Below, one piece after another: positions 45,281-55,062 of a DNA stretch of 64,000 nt. The position numbers and the translations under genes were made by a program. The DNA is from Calothrix sp. NIES-2100 (GTDB taxonomy: Bacteria > Cyanobacteriota > Cyanobacteriia > Cyanobacteriales > Nostocaceae), in the NCBI RefSeq assembly GCF_002368195.1, contig NZ_AP018178.1:7700645-7764644 (forward strand), given 5' to 3'. Numbering within the stretch: position 1 is the first letter of the stretch; every line of letters starts with the position of its first letter. The notes under the pieces were generated by a model. That model saw only the letters and a list, made by a program, of their open reading frames with translations, had not been told where the DNA came from and ran no database searches.

Positions 45281-46903
45281 TTAGAAACTGAATGTAGTTC
45301 TTAAAGCACCAATCACAACATTATCATTTTGCTCATTGTGATCTGGTGCTGTCAGCCAAATCACCCCTGGGGTAATAGTGATATTGTCGCTCAGCTTGTA
45401 CTGGTAGAAAGCCTCAATGTGATACGAGGTATCTTGATCTTTAGGAAGTTGACTAATGCTGGAACTTGTAACTTTCGGTTCCATACCCAAGATAATACCA
45501 GCCAAGTTACCTGGTTTACCTAGATCGGGGAAGCCGAGAGTGACAGCATAATTCCAGATATCAACATCGCCAGTGTCAATTAACCCATCGACTGTGGATA
45601 AGCTACGAACGTTAGTGTAACCAACCCAACCACCAAGAACAAATTTCTCGCTAATCGCAAAAGATGCTTGTACACCGTAAGAATTACTAGAAGTTGGTAC
45701 AGTAACAGGCTCTTCACCGCCAACAACCTGACCTAAAAATGAGCCGACGTTTGCTCTGTTACTACCTGTAGCCAATTCCTGATTGTAGGCGTTAATGTAG
45801 GTGAAGGCAACTTTCAAGCGATCGCTCGGTTTAAAGGTTAGCTGCGCCAAAGCACCGTACGCACCATTGAATAAACCATTCCCCGCACTCGGATCATTAC
45901 TTGAACTAGCCAAATACCCTAAACTCAGTGCCAATTGCTCACTAAAATCATAATTGATTCCTAAGCCCGCACCATCCATCTGATAATAAATCGGGTTGCG
46001 TGTACCGAAGGTAGACAAAGCACCAAAGCTACCATCCCCATCAAAGAGATTTATGGTATCAGTAATATCATCTGCTGCCGCAGCATTAGCGAGGGCAATT
46101 ACTTGTAGTTTTTCACCAATCGGAAATTGGTAATATAGTGCATCGATAAAAGCATCATTCGTACCATCCCCAGCAAAGAATAAGTTACCCTCTGGAGTAC
46201 CAAGGTTGGGGCTAAGAATATTGTTCATTTGAATTCTAGTGAACAGAGTATCTTTGCCAGTAAAACTGGTGACTAATTCAACTCGTGCCCGTGCCCCAAG
46301 AGTTGTATTCTTGTCTGTAATTTCTCCACCGTTAACTTGGTTCCCTGATAAAACATCGCTAACTACAGCGATCACTTCTCCTTGCAGTTTGGTTGTAGTA
46401 GAAAATTGATTGGCTTCTAACTCCGCAGTTCTCACCTCCAAAGCATCCACACGTCCCCGTAATGTCGCCAGTTCTGCGGAGAAATTTTCTTGTAGTCTTT
46501 GCAGTGTGGCTAAATCTTCTTTTGTCACTAAGTCAGCTGTCGCAGTAGCAATCAGTTCGTTGACACGATTCAGACAAGCATTCAAACCAGCCGCAAATTC
46601 ATATCTGGTCATCGCCCGGTTCCCCCGAAATGTCCCATTCGGATAACCTGCAATACAGCCGTAACGTTCTACCAACGATTGCAATGCTTGGAAAGCCCAA
46701 TCTGTAGGCTGCACATCTGATAGTTGAGATACCGAGGTAACTTGAGACATTACCTGTTGTTGAGTAGTATTCTCAGTCTCTTGTTCTAAATCAGCTGCAA
46801 CAAGAGGCTCACTAATTTCCCCCGCAATTGCCGCAGCACTTAAAAACAGCATTGCACTGCCAACTGCTGAACTAGTCAGCAGAGACTTCCATACTTTCCG
46901 CAT
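45281..46903 (-). CDS. SLH/OprB-type outer-membrane porin (metal-uptake porin family)
   Basis: 540 residues from ATG 46903 (GAGG six bases before; the frame also opens at GTG 46915). Signal peptide to about residue 30 (AVGSAMLFLSAAAIAG), one SLH domain (about 60-115: DWAFQALQSLVERYGCIAGYPNGTFRGNRAMTRYEFAAGLN shortened here to its key parts), a coiled coil (120-165), then a beta-barrel ending in GALRTTFSF with terminal aromatic. The family is annotated as iron-uptake porin, and the divergent znu genes suggest a metal role, perhaps zinc. Expression may be co-controlled by the box at 47088. Confidence 0.85.
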   Translation of the reverse strand: MRKVWKSLLTSSAVGSAMLFLSAAAIAGEISEPLVAADLEQETENTTQQQVMSQVTSVSQLSDVQPTDWAFQALQSLVERYGCIAGYPNGTFRGNRAMTRYEFAAGLNACLNRVNELIATATADLVTKEDLATLQRLQENFSAELATLRGRVDALEVRTAELEANQFSTTTKLQGEVIAVVSDVLSGNQVNGGEITDKNTTLGARARVELVTSFTGKDTLFTRIQMNNILSPNLGTPEGNLFFAGDGTNDAFIDALYYQFPIGEKLQVIALANAAAADDITDTINLFDGDGSFGALSTFGTRNPIYYQMDGAGLGINYDFSEQLALSLGYLASSSNDPSAGNGLFNGAYGALAQLTFKPSDRLKVAFTYINAYNQELATGSNRANVGSFLGQVVGGEEPVTVPTSSNSYGVQASFAISEKFVLGGWVGYTNVRSLSTVDGLIDTGDVDIWNYAVTLGFPDLGKPGNLAGIILGMEPKVTSSSISQLPKDQDTSYHIEAFYQYKLSDNITITPGVIWLTAPDHNEQNDNVVIGALRTTFSF

Positions 46904-47087
46904 TTTTTTCCTCACACCTATTGAGAGTATCTGGCTACACTACCCTGCTTTGAATTCGGGGTTATTAAAAACTATTCTCAATATCTTATCAGGAGCCAAG
47001 CTTTTTTTTGCATAAGATTCAGTCAGGAAATCATCATCAATGCTAATGACAAAAATTTTGATGTGATGGCTTACACCCTATTTGCAT

Positions 47088-47106
47088 GAGAATGAGAATT
47101 ATTATA
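47088..47106. promoter_or_regulatory. Fur/Zur-type box between porin and znuA
   Basis: GAGAATGAGAATTATTATA fits the Fur-superfamily pattern GATAATGATAATCATTATC at 15 of 19 positions. It lies in the divergent promoter region of the porin and znuA, 82 bp before the chosen znuA start. Gene context favours Zur over Fur. Inference. Confidence 0.6.
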
Positions 47107-47187
47107 ATATGGGATTTAGAATCAATCTCATTGTCAATAGGAATTTTGACGAAGACAGGGACTCGCAGCTTTGGAGGGGAAAAAACT

Positions 47188-48171
47188 GTGGTTCGCACTT
47201 GTATAGAACCTAAAAAAGGCAGAAAAAGAAGTGGTATTCTGCCTTTAATTGCTCTGCTGATATTATCAATTGCTGGTTGCAACCAATCGCCCACGGATCG
47301 GAAAGCAGCGTCTCAAGAACTACCATCTCCGAAAAAAACCAAAATAGTAACGACATTTTTACCTATATATTGGTTTACTAAAGCAGTAGCCGGGGATGTA
47401 GCAGAAGTAGAAATTTTAGTACCACCGGGTACTGAGGTACACGAGTATCAAGCCAAACCAGAAAATATCCGAGCGATCGCAACTGCTAATGTATTAGTCA
47501 AAAACGGTTTGGGGTTAGAAGAATTTCTCAAAGAAACAGTAAAAAATGCCCAAAATCCCCAATTAACTGAAATCGATACCAGTAAAGGTATTAAACCAGT
47601 GGAAGAAATTTCGCCGGTGGTAAACACTAATAAAGCAGAAAAAGACGACGATCACGATCATGCTGCGGGTAATCCTCACATTTGGCTTGATCCAGTTATG
47701 GCGAAACAACAGGTAATAAATATTCGAGATGGCTTAATTGCAGCCGATCCGCAAAATAAAGCTACCTATGAAGCTAATAGCGCAGCTTATATTCAAGAAT
47801 TAGAAAAATTAAATAGCGAATTTCAGCAGACTTTGCAGAAATATCCTAACTGCACATTTGTTACCTTTCATGATGCTTATCCCTATTTAGCACAACGTTA
47901 TCAACTCAAGCAAGTTGCTGTAGTCGAAATTCCTGAAGATCAACTCTCACCAAAAGATGTGCAAAATGCAGTCAATGCAGTGAAAAAATATAAAGTTAAA
48001 GCTTTGTTTAGCGAACCAGGAATAGATAACAAATTGCTGAAAAGTCTCTCCCAAGACTTGAAGTTAAATTTGCAAACACTAGATTCCCTGGAAAATGGTG
48101 AGACAAATCCCCTGCATTATTTCAAAGCAATGAAAGCAAATTTACAAACTCTGGAAACAGCCTGCAAGTAG
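47188..48171 (+). CDS. znuA: Zinc ABC transporter, substrate-binding lipoprotein ZnuA
   Basis: Periplasmic, lipid-anchored zinc receptor (cluster A-I). Start is GTG 47188 with GGAGGGG eight bases upstream; an upstream ATG at 47086 would begin inside the Zur-like box and is rejected. Signal ends LLILSIAGC, a good lipobox. Seen: PPGTEVHEYQAKPENI with a His ligand, a short His/Asp loop (DDDHDHAAGNPHIWLDP), TFVTFHDAYPYLAQRY and a C-terminal LFSEPGIDNKL. About 328 residues. The His-loop is short compared with many ZnuA proteins. First gene of znuA-znuC-znuB. Confidence 0.9.
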   Translation: MVRTCIEPKKGRKRSGILPLIALLILSIAGCNQSPTDRKAASQELPSPKKTKIVTTFLPIYWFTKAVAGDVAEVEILVPPGTEVHEYQAKPENIRAIATANVLVKNGLGLEEFLKETVKNAQNPQLTEIDTSKGIKPVEEISPVVNTNKAEKDDDHDHAAGNPHIWLDPVMAKQQVINIRDGLIAADPQNKATYEANSAAYIQELEKLNSEFQQTLQKYPNCTFVTFHDAYPYLAQRYQLKQVAVVEIPEDQLSPKDVQNAVNAVKKYKVKALFSEPGIDNKLLKSLSQDLKLNLQTLDSLENGETNPLHYFKAMKANLQTLETACK

Positions 48172-48324
48172 GTGATAACCGTCAGAAATCATTATTCCTT
48201 TACCTCTGGGGATAATTGATTATTTGATTTTGGGTTTTTCTTTTTTATTAGCTTATTCATCCTTTACCAATAAATAAGTTTCATGAAAAATATCCACCCA
48301 CAAAAAGAAAGAGAATAAAAACTA

Positions 48325-48360
48325 ATGACAACTGACAACTGACAACTGACAACTGACAAA
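48325..48360. repeat. STRR heptamers just before znuC
   Basis: ATGACAACTGACAACTGACA heptamers, ending 7 bp before the znuC ATG, where no ribosome site is evident. Confidence 0.8.
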
Positions 48361-48366
48361 AAACAA

Positions 48367-49143
48367 ATGAATTTACCTATTTTAAAAGTAGAAGGATTAA
48401 CCGTATATCAAGGCAGTTACCTAGCGCTGCGGGATGTTTCTTTTGAATTATTGCCAGGGACAGATACAGCTATAGTTGGCCCTAATGGCGCAGGTAAAAG
48501 TACTTTAGTAAAAGCTATTTTAGATTTAATTCCCCACAATGGCAAAGTTGAAATATTGGGGCGGAGAATTCAAAATTTAGGGCATTTACGCCATTTATTG
48601 GGTTATATGCCGCAAAATTTTATCTTTGATCGGAGCTTTCCCATTTCAGTCAGCGAGTTAGTAGGACTAGGATGGGAGAAAATTACCCATAAAAACCAGC
48701 CAAGAGGTGATTTATGGAAAAATTTGTGGAGAAAAGACCGGGAAAAATCAATAGCAGTAGAACAAGCTTTAGTGCGATGTGATGCTTATCATTTACGAAA
48801 TCAAGCTATTGGTACTCTCAGCGGTGGTCAACTCAAGCGGGTATTACTCGCTTACTGTTTGATAACACCTCGCAAACTTTTGGTATTAGATGAAGCCTTT
48901 GCGGGAGTAGATATGCAAGGTGCAGCAGATTTTTATCTGTTGTTAAACGAGTTAAAGCAGCAAGAAGGGTGGACAATATTGCAAGTTTCCCATGATATTG
49001 ATATGGTCAGCCGCCATTGCGATCGCGTTCTCTGTCTCAACCAAACAGTTGTTTGTACAGGTAAACCAGAAATTGCGCTTTCACCACAAAACCTGTTAGC
49101 AACCTATGGCCCTGGGTTTAGTCGTTACCAACATCAGCACTAA
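48367..49143 (+). CDS. znuC: Zinc ABC transporter, ATPase ZnuC
   Basis: Energises zinc uptake with ZnuA/ZnuB. 258 residues. Walker A GPNGAGKST (38-46), ABC signature LSGGQLKR, Walker B LLVLDEAFAG, and the switch His in QVSHDIDMV. Assigned to metal import by neighbours. Intergenic STRR sits where the ribosome site should be, so translation may be weak or coupled. Confidence 0.92.
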   Translation: MNLPILKVEGLTVYQGSYLALRDVSFELLPGTDTAIVGPNGAGKSTLVKAILDLIPHNGKVEILGRRIQNLGHLRHLLGYMPQNFIFDRSFPISVSELVGLGWEKITHKNQPRGDLWKNLWRKDREKSIAVEQALVRCDAYHLRNQAIGTLSGGQLKRVLLAYCLITPRKLLVLDEAFAGVDMQGAADFYLLLNELKQQEGWTILQVSHDIDMVSRHCDRVLCLNQTVVCTGKPEIALSPQNLLATYGPGFSRYQHQH

Positions 49144-49337
49144 AAAAATTCAAAATTCAAAAATAAATTATTTAATATTGCTAGAGTGCGTTATGGTTAA
49201 CGTATCGTGTTCGTTTACTCATCGTGCTTTACGGCGTTCTGCTGAACGTAGCCAAAGCCTACACCATTGTTAATTTAAGAGAAAATTATCGATCAATCTG
49301 TGATAAATAAAAGGCTAATCAGTTAAAAAGCTTACAC

Positions 49338-50207
49338 ATGAATTTAATCACTGATTGCCAGATAACTGGGCTAGCTGTCGCCAATGTTCAGGACTTGGTA
49401 AGCTTGTTACAATTGCCTTTTATGCAGCGAGCGATCGCAGGTGCTGTGTTGATGGGGATACTTGGCGGGTTGTTAGGCTGTTTTGTTACCTTACGCCAGT
49501 TGTCTTTTTTTAGCCATGCTGTAGGTCATGCAGCATTAGTCGGTGTCGCATTAGGTGTATTGCTACAGTTAAACCCTACATGGATGTTGCTGCCATTTAC
49601 CTTAGTTTTTGGTGTGATAGTCCTTTACTTGATCGACAAAACCGATTTAGCTAGCGATAGCGTACTCAGTATAGTTCTCTCCGGAGCCTTAGCGATCGGT
49701 GTGATTCTTACTAGCCTCATCAAAGGCTATCGCGGTAACTTAATGGGAGTACTGTTTGGAGATATTCTCGCCATTGACAACACAGATTTAATATTGACGC
49801 TGCTGGTGTTGGTAGGTAGTGGTCTATTCTTGCTATCAACCCTAAGACAACAAATTTTATTGACCCTCAATGCAGATGTAGCGCAGGTACAAGGTATACC
49901 TGTTCAGTTGTATCGCTATGGGTTTGTAATATTGCTGTCACTAGCTGTAGCTGTGGCCATTAAGGCTGTGGGCGTTTTACTGGTCAATGCCTTTTTAGTC
50001 ATTCCCGCTTCCACTGCCAAATTAATTAGTCACCATTTTACCCGGTTTCTAGTTCTATCAGTGATTATCGGTTCTAGCAGCAGTTTTGTAGGCATGATGG
50101 TTTCAGGTATGTTTAACTTAGCCTCTGGCCCCAGTATCGTTTTGGTTCAGTTTCTCATATTTGTAGCTGTGTTCATCTGGATCAAGTTGACAATGAAAGC
50201 AGCATAA
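49338..50207 (+). CDS. znuB: Zinc ABC transporter, permease ZnuB
   Basis: ABC-3 family membrane permease, 289 residues, about eight hydrophobic segments. Seen: FMQRAIAGAVLMGILGGLLGCFVTLRQLSFFSHAVGHAALVG split over the first two helices, and ASTAKLISHHFTRFL near the ABC contact loop. A 194-bp spacer separates it from znuC and carries part of a dispersed repeat (GTGCGTTATGGTTAACG, about 49187). Confidence 0.92.
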   Translation: MNLITDCQITGLAVANVQDLVSLLQLPFMQRAIAGAVLMGILGGLLGCFVTLRQLSFFSHAVGHAALVGVALGVLLQLNPTWMLLPFTLVFGVIVLYLIDKTDLASDSVLSIVLSGALAIGVILTSLIKGYRGNLMGVLFGDILAIDNTDLILTLLVLVGSGLFLLSTLRQQILLTLNADVAQVQGIPVQLYRYGFVILLSLAVAVAIKAVGVLLVNAFLVIPASTAKLISHHFTRFLVLSVIIGSSSSFVGMMVSGMFNLASGPSIVLVQFLIFVAVFIWIKLTMKAA

Positions 50208-50285
50208 AACTTTTTTCCATCAAGCTCTTGCATAATCGTAATAAGTTTGCTACATTTATTAATCGTGGCTCAAATAAAAGCCCCA

Positions 50286-50358
<73 letters not shown>

Positions 50359-50476
50359 TTACTACAAAATCTACATTTCTCCCACAGAGCAAGGGTTTTG
50401 GAGGTTTAGTAAAAAAAGCTGTAATCAAATTATTGGGTATGTTTAGGTCGATTTAGCGAAAAAAATGGTGTAAAGA

Positions 50477-50516
50477 TGGTGTAATCCTTGTGTAGACTAG
50501 AATGTAGATTACACCA
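50477..50516. promoter_or_regulatory. Inverted repeat ahead of the integrase gene
   Basis: TGGTGTAATC (50477-50486) and GATTACACCA (50507-50516), perfect 10-bp arms with a 20-bp spacer, 9 bp before the integrase ATG. A partial direct copy ATGGTGTAAAG is at 50465. Could be an operator or recombination core site. Confidence 0.55.
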
Positions 50517-50525
50517 GATACCCTC

Positions 50526-51833
50526 ATGAAAACGAAAACCCCAACTGGCAGGGCTTCCAAGGGTTCTGTCACAGCCATCCTTTCCAATGGACGCATTCAG
50601 CTGCGCTTCCATTTTGCTGGCAAGCGTCATTATATTTCCACGGGCTATCCTGACACACCACAACATTGGAAGCTAGCCCAACTCAAAGGCTCAGAAATCG
50701 AAAAAGATATTTTGTGCGAGCGGTTTGACCCCAAGGATTTAAGCAAGTACAGCCCCGAAGGTTCTGTCCGTAAGGCTCAAGCAGGTACACCATCGCAAAA
50801 GTCCCAACCAACCCTTCCCCAGTTGTGGGAGAAATATGTAGAATTTAAGCGACCAAATGCTTCTCCAAGTACCCTGGCAAAGGATTATCAGAAAGTTGAC
50901 CGTTGTCTTAATTTGTACCTGCCAAAGAAGTCTATTGATGATGCAGTTGCAATTAGAGACTGGTTGGTGGCGAATAAAACGGCCAATTCTGCAAAACGTA
51001 TTTTGACGCAAATAAATGCCTGTTGCAATTGGGCTGTGAAATCTCAACTAATTACCAATAATCCGTTTGTGGGGATGGCTGCCGATATTCGGGTTCCCAA
51101 AGGTGAGTCGGAGGATACGGATATTGACCCTTTTTCCTTGGCAGAACGGGATAAAATCATTCAGACTTTTAAGAGCGATCGCCATTACAAATACTACGCT
51201 TCCTTCATTGAATTCCTATTTATGACTGGCTGTAGACCATCGGAAGCAGTTGCTTTGCAGTGGAAACATGTCACAGATGATTTTCGGACAATTCGGTTTG
51301 AGCAGGCTGTGGTGGAGTCAGAAAATGGCTTGGTTTGTAAAAAGGGGTTAAAAACGCAGAAAAAGCGGTCTTTTCCCATAAATCCGAAGTTGGCAGGGCT
51401 GTTACAATCCATTCAGCCGGAAGGTGCGACAGGGGAAGACAAAGTATTTCCCGCACCAAAAGGAGGATGGATTGATACCCATAATCTCAACAATAGGGCA
51501 TGGCATTCGGTACTCAAAAGATTGGATAGCAATATTGAATACCGTAATTTGTAAGTAGTTCAAACTAATTAAACGTCAAATGTCATTACGAGCGGAACGT
51601 AGTGTAGCGAAGTAATCTCAAAAAATCTATCTTACCTTTTTTAAGGTTGACCTACTTATCAAACCAGACATACCTTTATTACCGCAGCACTGGAAACACC
51701 AATTTTGATGCCTGATGGGGGAATGAGGATGTTGGATGCCAAAGACATCGCCAAGTTAGTCGGTACGAGTGCCAAGATGATTTATGAGCATTATGCCGGG
51801 GCAAGAAAAGAGTTGTTTGTACCGGAGTTTTAG
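50526..51833 (+). pseudogene. Tyrosine integrase interrupted by a MITE
   Basis: Phage/island integrase. Before the insertion: an N-terminal arm/SAM-like core-binding part and the catalytic first Arg in FMTGCRPSEAVALQW. The frame ends at 51554 in NIEYRNL-stop exactly where a 103-bp MITE begins. Removing the MITE and one TA restores the frame without any change: NLYQTRHTFITAALE, then LVGTSAKMIYEHYAGARKELF and stop at 51831-51833, supplying box-II RH and the active-site Tyr. The interrupted product lacks them and should be inactive. Adjacent to tRNA-Phe, as for many island integrases. Confidence 0.92.
51554..51656. mobile_element. MITE family A, copy 2 (103 bp, TA target duplication)
   Basis: Ends AGTAGTTCAAAC and GGTTGACCTACT, flanked by TA (51552-51553 and 51657-51658). 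Interior matches the reverse complement of copy 1 at 16262 apart from a 21-bp segment present there. Inserted in the integrase gene. TA duplication is typical of IS630/Tc1-mariner-mobilised MITEs. Confidence 0.92.
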
Positions 51834-52540
51834 GGGTTTGACAAACCGAAAAGCGACGTACCCCCCAAATGTGAAGTAACGAATTATTTTTACCGAGCTA
51901 TAGTAGGGGATTTGCTGCAAACTACATACTTGCCATAAGTTATTAATAATAGTTTCTTGAATACTTTCTTTTAAGTCTGAAGATAAAATATCAAAAAGTA
52001 ATTCTTTCCTATGGATCAATATTTATTGTCCCCATTTGTGTGCTAAAAAATACCTTTTATTTACACAATCGTAGAAAATAACTCGAATCTTGCCTCAATA
52101 GATTGCTGTCCATAATCCTGCATATTGGTGGCTAAGTTAAACTTAACCGATGTGGGAAAACGCATGACCCAGCACTTAGCGATCGCATCGAACTTCATCA
52201 ACATACTGAAGCCTTCCTGCAAACCACGATAAAATCAGGTTTTTGTCCTATAATCATCTGACTTTTCCCGTTATCTTTCTATCACAGCGATCGCGATCAG
52301 GAGTGCTATCCTAAAAGTCCTATTTTCCTGTTGTTCTATTCTCATTAAACGTCTTTTATTGATAATCGGCTTGTGGACTGAAACCCTTACTATATCCATG
52401 TTTCCAGACATAACGGTAAAAGTCAGGTTGAAATATGCGCTGCATCCGGATAAAGAATTTTTTGGGAAGGCTTATGAATATATAAGGCAGTATTATTGAT
52501 GCGAGAAAATGCGTGCCAAATTATCGTGTAAAAAAAGCTT
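51834..52540. other. Gene-poor island DNA
   Basis: About 700 bp. A reverse frame starting at 52019 (MIHRKELLFDILSSDLKESI) is open to about 51756 but runs into the integrase end; it may be the start of a lost gene. Two CGATCGC sites; nothing else recognised. Confidence 0.4.
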
Positions 52541-53609
52541 TTAACGAACGCGCGATCGCTCATTAATTCGGGTTTGCGTTTGTAACCTAATTTTGTTGTA
52601 AAGGTCAACCTTTGCATTGGAATGACTAACTGATATAACTAAAGCATACCTTTGGGTATCAATTTCGCCTTCCCTCGCCCATTTGCGATTGCAACTAACA
52701 ACTAAATACATAGATTTTTGATTATATTTCCATGTCTTAGAAGTGAATTCAATTTGACCTTTTTGAAGAGGTCCTTTTTTCCTTAAATTAACTCCTGGCT
52801 GTAAATCAACTACAACACTAGAGCCATATTTCTTTTTTAATTCTTCCATCGTCAATTCGGCAATATCCTCATTTGGATTATCTTTATTTTCATCTGTGGC
52901 TTTCTGAAAAGCCCTCGTAATAGCTTCGATATCAATATTTTTAAATAATTGAAATTCCATTGCAATACCGAGGTAAGAATCTCCTCTGGTATGTCTCGTC
53001 GGTGGGTCGAAAGCAAGAGTGACAGATATTTTTTTATTGCCTTTTGTATCTAGGAACTCCGGCGGCAAAGATGGTATCTCATAAATTTTAAAATTTCCAA
53101 CTTCTATGATTTCATTATCTACAAGTAAAACTACATCATTATCAGTGGAATAAGCCGCTTGTACAAAATTTGTATGTCCATACCCATATACTTGTAGTAT
53201 TTTGTTCGTATCAAGCTTCGTATTCTCTTTATTTTTAGCTTTATTCTTAGCTTTAGTTTTAGTTTTTATTTTAAACAACCCTGGTATTTCTATTGGTAAG
53301 CCAGCAGCATTAGTTATTAATGCTCGAATCAAATTAGATGATGCCTTTGGGTATTTAGAAAATAATTGCGTTGCGATATTAGCAACACGAGGAGCAGAAA
53401 AACTTGTTCCACAATATGCTTTGAATAATGAGCCTGCTTGATAATTTTTAGCAACCGTAATTATAGAAGCTCCAATTTCATTTTCAATGATTCTATTTCC
53501 ATCTATAACCAAATCTCCTCCAAAATCTACCAAATCAGGCTTGATCATGCCATCAACACCAAAGCCGCTCCTAGTAAATGGAGACGGATATCCTTCTACT
53601 TTTGCAACA
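52541..53609 (-). pseudogene. S8 (subtilase) peptidase, C-terminal remnant
   Basis: Reading starts after an in-frame TAG near 53618 and continues RNVVAKVEGYPSPFTRSG, then GMIKPDLVDFGG, and the catalytic Ser in GTSFSAPRVA (Ser49 from the internal Met at 53548). The Asp and His portions of the triad, which should come earlier, are absent, so it cannot be an active protease. C-terminal 200 residues are a beta-rich domain with a Lys-rich insert. The PSPFTRSGxGxxGMIKPDL style recalls S8 proteases paired with AAA ATPases in defence loci (family memory, not searched). Confidence 0.75.
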
Positions 53610-53615
53610 ACATTT

Positions 53616-53897
53616 CTACAAGCAGTCTAATGGTAAAATCTCATCATTTTCGAGTGGTTTCAACTCTAGCAATCGACCAATTCTATCTTCTGGCTCTAAT
53701 GGAACAATATCTTCGATCGCATCGAAATAGCCATATTCGTAATTACTATCATTTAACCCGCTATATGAATTTAATTTTTCTCGAAAAATCTTTAATTCGC
53801 TATCCGAAATAAGATCCATTGCAACAGCATAAAAATCTTCTCGATTATTTTGTGAGAAGCTCTTAAATAATTTTATTAGAATATCACCTCTTGTCAT
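53616..53897 (-). pseudogene. Possible AAA ATPase N-terminal fragment
   Basis: 93 residues, start MTRGDILIKLFKSFSQNNREDFYAVAMDLI, which is like the N-terminal helical domain of the AAA ATPases encoded beside S8 proteases. It runs directly into the S8 remnant in another frame. No Walker motif is left. I read the pair as the two ends of an ATPase-protease operon joined by an internal deletion. Alternatively it is a small intact unknown gene. Confidence 0.5.
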
Positions 53898-54244
53898 AAT
53901 AATATGTACTATTTCTATCTATATTGTTAAAACGTTTTAGTCTATCTTAAAGTAATAAAATTATATTATTTAGTCATTATATTCTGTAATGCTAATTTAT
54001 TAAATTCCATGTTCGACAAAACAAGATTAAGCTAGTCATTAACCTAACTTAATACAAAACGTAACAATTATTCGTCCACAAGCATTCATAAGTTATCCTG
54101 TGACTATTTTATAGTATTTTTGTACTATTTGTTGTCTAGTTTTAGTTTTGCGATCGTTATTTAAGAGTAAGCTTTAATAACACTTCTGGTATTTCTCCAT
54201 CTCAGCAAAACACCAATCTGAACTGATCTCAAAAATATTAAGAC
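53898..54244. other. AT-rich gap
   Basis: 347 bp, strongly AT-rich, between the ATPase fragment and the methyltransferase remnant. No gene, repeat or structure recognised. Confidence 0.45.
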
Positions 54245-55026
54245 CTATGTTACAAACCCTGGTTTGCACAAAATGGCGTAATTTATGAATTGCGATCCGC
54301 AAATTACTTGGAGGCGATGTCTTCTCTTCGAGAGGCTTCGCCAACGACAAGCCGCTCCGCGTCTACGCTCGTTACCGACTTTGATATTTTCTCTATCAAC
54401 TAACCCAGAAGTCCCGCAGATTCGTTTTTCTGGTTGTTGCCCCATTGAGTGAGAAATTCGCAAATCAACCGACGCTTCAAGGGTTGCTAAGTCCAGTAGA
54501 TGTGTAAACACAAAGCAACTTGTCTCCGGACATCGCAAAACAATCGTTGAATTTTGCTGTTCTTCCAAATGCGCCCATACCTGAGAAGCAATGGCATAAG
54601 CAAGTAAAGGTGGCACACTATTACCGATCGCCTTGTGAGCAGCCAGCTTACTTGCCCCAAAAGCGAACCAATCAGGGAAGCTGTGCAACCTCGCAGCCTC
54701 ACGAACTGTTATCACCCGCGTATGTTCATAGTGAATCGGTCTTGCTGCGGTTCGATTTCCACTCCCAGCGCGTAACGTCGGGGAAAAGCCATCGCTAGAC
54801 AAGCGATAAGCCCAAGTCGTCGGTTCTTTCTCCCCAGGCTTTGTATCACTATACTTTTGTTGTGTTGCTGCTGTGTGTGCTGTTGCTTGAAATCCACTAA
54901 TCAGGTTTGAGAATTTTGGAGTACCAGGAAAGATTTTTTCCAAATATTGAGCGTATTCGCCCTTGTGGTTTAATTCCCAGGTGTCGATTTGGGAATCGAT
55001 AGGGATGTAGCTTATGTCAGCGATGT
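54245..55026 (-). pseudogene. Cytosine-5 DNA methyltransferase, C-terminal part
   Basis: Frame continuing from DISYIPIDSQIDTWELNHKG (about 55020) through AYRLSSDGFSPTLRAGSGNRTA, motif IX RVITVREAARLHSFPDWF and motif X GNSVPPLLAYAIAS. It lacks its own start and is out of frame with the N-terminal part. The last 30 or so residues (GNERRRGAACRWRSLSKRRH) translate a second short dispersed repeat (54312-54378), so the original end was also altered. Confidence 0.85.
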
Positions 55027-55062
55027 CTGCGACAAGCCGCTTCGCGTCTACGCCTCCCCCAC
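55018..55062. repeat. Short dispersed repeat inside the methyltransferase gene
   Basis: GCGATGTCTGCGACAAGCCG then CTTCGCGTCTACGCCTC. It matches the repeat at 54312-54378 except that the latter has an extra TCTTCGAGAGGCTTCGCCAAC. It brings a stop and a frame change. Confidence 0.75.

Noticed and set aside
47086..47187. Upstream extension of znuA from ATG 47086
   Set aside because: It would begin within the Zur-like box, and GTG 47188 has a strong ribosome site and an intact lipoprotein signal.
51756..52019. Reverse-strand frame starting MIHRKELLFDIL as an intact gene
   Set aside because: Its second half is antisense to the integrase end, so at most a gene fragment survives.
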